Assembly: GCF_000002875.2 (NCBI RefSeq)
Contig: NC_009420.2
Span: 1,526,951 to 1,590,950 of the forward strand
Direction of reading: 5' to 3'
Length of the DNA stretch: 64,000 nt
Source: Leishmania infantum JPCM5
Lineage: Eukaryota; Euglenozoa; Kinetoplastea; Trypanosomatida; Trypanosomatidae
In this document: piece after piece, positions 59,747-64,000 of the stretch
How the letters are laid out: each line of letters starts with the position of its first letter
Numbering within the stretch: the first letter of the stretch is position 1
Program-made: the position numbers and the translations under genes
Notes under the pieces: generated by a model
Seen by the model: only the letters and a program-made list of their open reading frames with translations
The model's database searches: none
Told to the model about the DNA's origin: nothing

Positions 59747-62131
59747 TGCCGAAGGAGAGTGCGAGCGCTGCATCGCATGCGCCGGTTTTTGTAGGGGAAT
59801 TCGGCTGCCAGAGAAACGGCGGGCGGTAGAGGAAAAAGGAAACGGGCTGCCGTTATTTCGGTGTGGATGTGTGCGTGTCCGTACACCAATCGGCGAGGTG
59901 AAAAAAGGCGGAACAAGCCCGTCACGGCAATCAAAAGCGCATAGACAACCTGCGTCCACGCTCTCGTCGCCCCCGCATTCCCCTCGACCGACGTCTGTGG
60001 CGTTAACGCGCGCGCACCATGGCACTCCAGTCTAGCGCTCCCCTTCCCTCCCCTCAACCTTTTCAACGCGCCGTCTCTGCGCCTTCCCTCCTCCTTTTTG
60101 CTCACTTTCTGGCTCTTCTGGACTTGCGCTGGTCTGCGTGCGCGTTTTCGCGCATACTGTTGTAGCAGCTGTGCCGGTCCCTGAGTCTTGCGTGCGCATG
60201 TGCGTGTGTGAACCTTTTCTTTCTTGATTCATGGGCGCACGTGCACACCGTGATGCATCTCGTGTCCTCTCTTGTCATTTCTCTTGTTCGTGTTTTGCGA
60301 TTACGGTCGTTCGATATCTGCACCACCGCCAAACCAAAAGGGTGCCGACCAACGCGCCCCCGTGGCCCCTCCATGTCTTTCCATATCGGCTTGGGGCACG
60401 CTCTCTCGTTTGTCCGCACTCTTGTTTGCTGCAGCACTCTGTCTCTTTTTCTCCCTCCCCACAATCTCTGTTACCGTGGGCATGAGAGGACCGGCGCGAT
60501 ACGGGTTGTAAGCGAAGCGGCACACGTGTGCCAAGAGTGACCCCTAGCGGAGATCGGCACTGCAGACGGCGAGGGTGCACAGATGTCATGTGTCGTTGCA
60601 CGAGAGCGAAGAAGTGTCACAAAGGGTGGGTGAGGCTAGCGATGGGCACGGGTGCCCGAAAAAGCACAAGACAAGATCAATGCACATGTTTTCGGAGAAA
60701 GAAACAGCTAGGGTAGGTTGAGCAAGTGCGTCGCTTCTCTTTAAACGGTGAGGTAGTGGTGTCAACACTGAGGGCGTGCTCCTGGGGTGAGCGACATGTG
60801 TCCCTTCGAGCACCGCAGGCAGCGTGCAGGCTGCAATGCGTTCGCGCGATGGTGCCTTTTTTGGCCGCCGCTTTCGCTTTCGCCAGCCCCTCTCTCCCTC
60901 ACTTCCTCTCTGACAGCACCCGAGCACCAATCGCGCGACCGTCAGCGTTACTTTAGCAGTCTTTTCGGTGCACGGCATCGCGCTCCCCCCCTTCTGCCCT
61001 TCCTTTTCGTCTTTTGTTTTGCCGCAGTTTTGCCTCCCTACACAGCAGCCCTGTGGCATCAGCGCGTGCGCCGAAAGGAGGCAAAACGAACAATTCGCCG
61101 TCGCTTGTTCCCTGGTGCGGATTCAGACGGTTGTCGTGTTGCCTTTTTTCCCTCTCTCAGCCCTAGCCAGGAATACCACGCTATCGTTGTCGTACAAAAG
61201 CACACCCACCCGCAGAAGAAGGGAGTGAGTGGGGAAGGTGCACTGGAAGAACGGCACGCGTACCCCTACATAAGCTCGAAACACTGTAATAACCACAGCA
61301 ATAGAGAACACATACACATAACACGCACACGCACCTTTTTCTGCCATTTTCATACATCATTGGCGCACGCCCGCCTTGATCTCCCGATTCGTTTCCGCTG
61401 TCCTTGGACGCACTAACGCCGATGGAACACGCCGAAGCACCCTCTCACTCACGCATACGCTCCGTCGTCTCCACACGTCTCTTGTCATTCCCCGTCGCTG
61501 AAGTATCCGTAAAAAGCCGCTGGTGTCGGCATCTTCGATGAAAATAGCGGTGGGAGAAGCAAACAGGTATGCAGAAAAAAAAGGACAAAAAGGGGAAGTG
61601 AATCGAGTTGTCACAGGCTGGATGATCTGAACTCGCACATCCGTGGAAAAGGTGGCCAACTATAATGGAAAGTGCGCGCACAGGCTAAAGGGAGCATCGT
61701 TATCGGCATTCGCCTGTCTTCCGTTACTCTTCGCATTTGTTTCGCCTCTTTTGAGTGCTTTCCTTTTTTTAATGCTTTCTGGTGCACCGGTACGCAACAC
61801 AAACTGCCTCTATCTTGCAGATGTATACGCACACGCACACACCATACACTCACCAACTCGCTCCTTGTCCGTTCTTCCCTTCCCCGTCCACTGCGGACAG
61901 TGATTAAGGGTGGTTTTGTCTGGTTTTTGTTTGTTTCGCTTCGCATTGTGTGTGTGTGTGTGTCCCTACGTGTTGCAGCTGAACTCACTGCCTCTTATTA
62001 GTATCTATTTAGTGTCTCTGCGCAGCACAGAAGCTCTTCCTCGACTCGCACAAAAAAGGAAAAGAGGATCGTTTCTTTTCTTTTTGGCGTGTGTGGGAGG
62101 TGTGGGGTGGGGGGCTCCCTTTAGAACCATC
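59747..62131 (+). other. Long intergenic spacer
   Basis: 2.4 kb. No convincing coding gene on either strand and no RNA gene recognised. T/C-rich tracts near 60045-60110 and 60880-60915; the acceptor region for ALG7 is at its end. Confidence 0.55.
62072..62124 (+). promoter_or_regulatory. Spliced-leader acceptor region of the ALG7 gene
   Basis: Pyrimidine tract 62072-62085; first AG at 62098-62099, another at 62123-62124 only 7 nt before the ATG. Both lie downstream of an earlier in-frame ATG (61910), which supports the start at 62132. Confidence 0.5.
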
Positions 62132-63532
62132 ATGACTCTTGGGCTGGTAGAATCGTCCCGCAACGCGGCCTTCGCGGTCGCTGCGCACGCGCCGGTGCTG
62201 GGACTCATTCTGCTTGGCAGCATCGTGGCATATGTTGGTACCATGCGCTACATCCCAAATGTGGCGAGGACGCTCTTGGAGCGCAACATCTTCGGCATCG
62301 ACATTAACAAGAACACGGAGGAGCAGCGCCAGAAGTTTGCTGCGAAGCGCCGGGCCGGTCAGACAGAGGAGAAGGAATTCCAGAAGCAGGCGATCCCAGA
62401 GTCTCTCGGCATCCTCGTAGGTGCCGTGTACCTTTCTGTGGTGATGGTGCTCACCGTGTGTCTCCGGTTTCTCGGCGCCGCTGGTGAAGGGTCAGACAAC
62501 CCTTATGCATCTCTTCCGGGCCCCTTGATGACCATCACCCTCATGCTTCTCTTGGGCTTCGTTGATGACGTGCTGGATGTGAAATGGCGCCACAAGATCA
62601 TCCTCACGACGCTCGGCTCGCTGCCTCTCATCATGACGTACGACGGAAGTCTATCCGTGCTGATGCCGTGCGTGTTCGGTCGCTTCGGTCTGCCCACCAT
62701 GAACGTAACGAAGAAGTGGCTTCTTGGCCTCGCTGCCAGACAAGGCGAACCGACGACCACCTTTCGCGTCACGGCACCCTCGACGTGGTTCTCCTACGTT
62801 GTCAACCACCGCTCCTACGTGAAGGTCTCCGAAAGCGGCACAGCGTTGATCTACCTCGGTCCCGTCTACCTCGTTTACTTGTCCATGCTGTGCATCTTCT
62901 GCACCAACAGCATTAACATTCTCGCCGGCGTCAACGGTGTGGAGGTGGGGCAGAGCATTGTGATCGCAGTCGCGTCTGTTGTGTACAACCTATTCCAGAT
63001 GCGCCTCGAAAGACAGGCGAGGCCGGCCTTGCGCAGCGTCGACGCTGCGGCGGCAGATGCACGCGACATGACGAGCGACCATCAACTGCGCGCGCTGCTC
63101 TTGCTGGGCCCTTTCATCGGTGTGAGCCTGGCCCTCTGGCGCTACAACCGCTACCCCGCCCGCGTCTTCGTGGGAGACAGCTATACCTACTTTGCCGGTA
63201 CCGTGCTGGCGGTGTCCAGCATCACCGGCGTGTACAGCAAGACACTGCTGCTCTTTTTCGCGCCGCAGGTGTTCAACTTTATCATATCACTGCCGCAGCT
63301 CTTCAGCATTGTGCCGTGTCCGCGCCACCGCGTGCCAACGTGGAACCCGCGGACGAACTTGTTGTCGAACAGCCACAACTATACCATCCTCAACGTTGTC
63401 CTCTACCTCTTCGGCGATATGCACGAGGAGAAGCTGACGTGGGCGATCCTCAAGTGTCAGGTCATCGCCTGTGTTTTTGGGTTCGTCGTACGGTACGTGT
63501 TGAGCTCCTTTCTCTACGATGAAGTGCGCTAG
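62132..63532 (+). CDS. ALG7: UDP-GlcNAc:dolichyl-phosphate GlcNAc-1-phosphate transferase (ALG7/DPAGT1, Leishmania NAGT)
   Basis: 466 residues, the length I recall for the Leishmania enzyme. It catalyses the first step of dolichol-linked oligosaccharide assembly at the ER membrane and is the target of tunicamycin. Multi-span protein with the family motifs in order: GFVDDVLDVKWRHK (142-155; D145/D146 Mg-UDP site), TNSINILAGVNGVEVGQS (about 258-275) and VFVGDSYTYFAG (D349). Hydrophobic spans begin at about 19-40 and continue through the last residues. Relative to the human protein, a charged loop (about 60-85) follows the first span, and a loop (about 300-320) after the INILAG motif is rich in Ala and Asp. 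Start is the first ATG after the acceptor region. In Leishmania, amplification of this gene gives tunicamycin resistance (established knowledge). Confidence 0.92.
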   Translation: MTLGLVESSRNAAFAVAAHAPVLGLILLGSIVAYVGTMRYIPNVARTLLERNIFGIDINKNTEEQRQKFAAKRRAGQTEEKEFQKQAIPESLGILVGAVYLSVVMVLTVCLRFLGAAGEGSDNPYASLPGPLMTITLMLLLGFVDDVLDVKWRHKIILTTLGSLPLIMTYDGSLSVLMPCVFGRFGLPTMNVTKKWLLGLAARQGEPTTTFRVTAPSTWFSYVVNHRSYVKVSESGTALIYLGPVYLVYLSMLCIFCTNSINILAGVNGVEVGQSIVIAVASVVYNLFQMRLERQARPALRSVDAAAADARDMTSDHQLRALLLLGPFIGVSLALWRYNRYPARVFVGDSYTYFAGTVLAVSSITGVYSKTLLLFFAPQVFNFIISLPQLFSIVPCPRHRVPTWNPRTNLLSNSHNYTILNVVLYLFGDMHEEKLTWAILKCQVIACVFGFVVRYVLSSFLYDEVR

Positions 63533-64000
63533 AGACAGGTTGGAAGGACGCGCAAGAGAGGCCACGCATTGTGCAGTCGAGTGTTTGTTGTTGTTTCTTT
63601 TTTGCCTTCACCTCTGTGTGTGCGGATGTCGAGTGCCCTGGACTGGTGCACATTGCGGCTCGAGAAGACTCGCAGATGGGGTGAAACGAGGACCGTCTCT
63701 ACGCCGATATTGTGAGCATGCGTGCAGCCGTCCCATCCGACGCTCCTCCGCCTCGAATGCGCAGGACTACGCTTTTGTTGCGTGGTCCTGCCGTAAGGAA
63801 GCAGATGTATTCCGTGGCTGCAGTGAGAACTGTGGCCCATGCACTGCTGGCGTGCACCCTGTGCATAAAGGGGGAAAAACACGCAAACATACTTTCTACG
63901 AGCGCTCTCCTTTTCTGCAGGGGCGGGACGCAAAAGAAAGCGTCTCAGTGGCTGGCGTCTGTTTTCGCTTTTCTTTTCTGGATGGCGCCAGCGTTGGCTG
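63533..64000 (+). other. 3' flank of ALG7
   Basis: Non-coding to the end of the window; no further gene seen. Confidence 0.6.

Noticed and set aside
61910..62131. 74-residue N-terminal extension of ALG7
   Set aside because: Lies upstream of the predicted acceptors, and the 466-residue form matches the known Leishmania length.
1..64000. tRNA, rRNA, 5S or spliced-leader RNA genes
   Set aside because: I looked for tRNA arm patterns, the spliced-leader exon and 5S-like sequence and found none by eye; a tRNAscan/Infernal run would settle it.

Overview
The window looks like a piece of a nuclear chromosome from a trypanosomatid flagellate, most likely of the Leishmania/Leishmaniinae type. Nineteen intron-less, GC-rich coding genes all lie on the + strand. 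They are separated by long pyrimidine-rich spacers full of CA/GT microsatellites, and most genes have a polypyrimidine tract plus AG (a spliced-leader trans-splicing acceptor) just upstream. This is the layout of one polycistronic transcription unit. Amastin-like membrane proteins, an ALG7 protein of 466 residues and flagellar proteins fit that assignment; the exact species cannot be fixed from the sequence alone.

Layout. 0.9-21.3 kb: a PEX3-like peroxin candidate, a GOS1-type Golgi Qb-SNARE, a large cytosolic carboxypeptidase (tubulin deglutamylase family), a NASP/SHNi-TPR histone chaperone, a TatD-family metal hydrolase, an RCC1-repeat protein and a PGAM5-like phosphatase. 21.3-28.0 kb: no protein gene. 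This stretch holds two unrelated tandem repeats (unit A, 1272 bp; unit B, 1221 bp) interrupted by two 100-N assembly gaps. I read it as a reiterated small nucleolar RNA locus. Unit B carries at least four C/D-box snoRNA-like elements, some with terminal stems of 5 to 10 bp. Unit A carries two copies of a single-hairpin H/ACA-like RNA with the trypanosomatid AGA box. 28.0-38.4 kb: a SPATA17-like IQ protein of the axoneme, a hypothetical protein, and a large membrane-anchored GH31 (glucosidase II-like) protein that appears to have lost both catalytic acids. 39.7-48.8 kb: two proteins of probable mitochondrial destination and two divergent amastin-like four-span proteins about 2.8 kb apart. 52.5-63.5 kb: the RNA polymerase I subunit RPA12, a DRC10/IQCD-like dynein regulatory complex protein, a basic nuclear-type protein, a ZADH2/PTGR3-like reductase, and ALG7 (GlcNAc-1-phosphate transferase, first step of N-glycan assembly).

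The genes do not form a pathway operon, as expected for trypanosomatids, where neighbours share only transcription. Recurrent themes are flagellum/microtubules (CCP, SPATA17-like, DRC10-like), the secretory pathway and glycosylation (GOS1, GH31-like, ALG7), and nucleolus/rRNA (snoRNA array, RPA12). Several start codons were moved from the longest reading frame to the first ATG downstream of a clear splice acceptor. The most notable part of the window is the snoRNA array, whose true copy number is hidden by the gaps.
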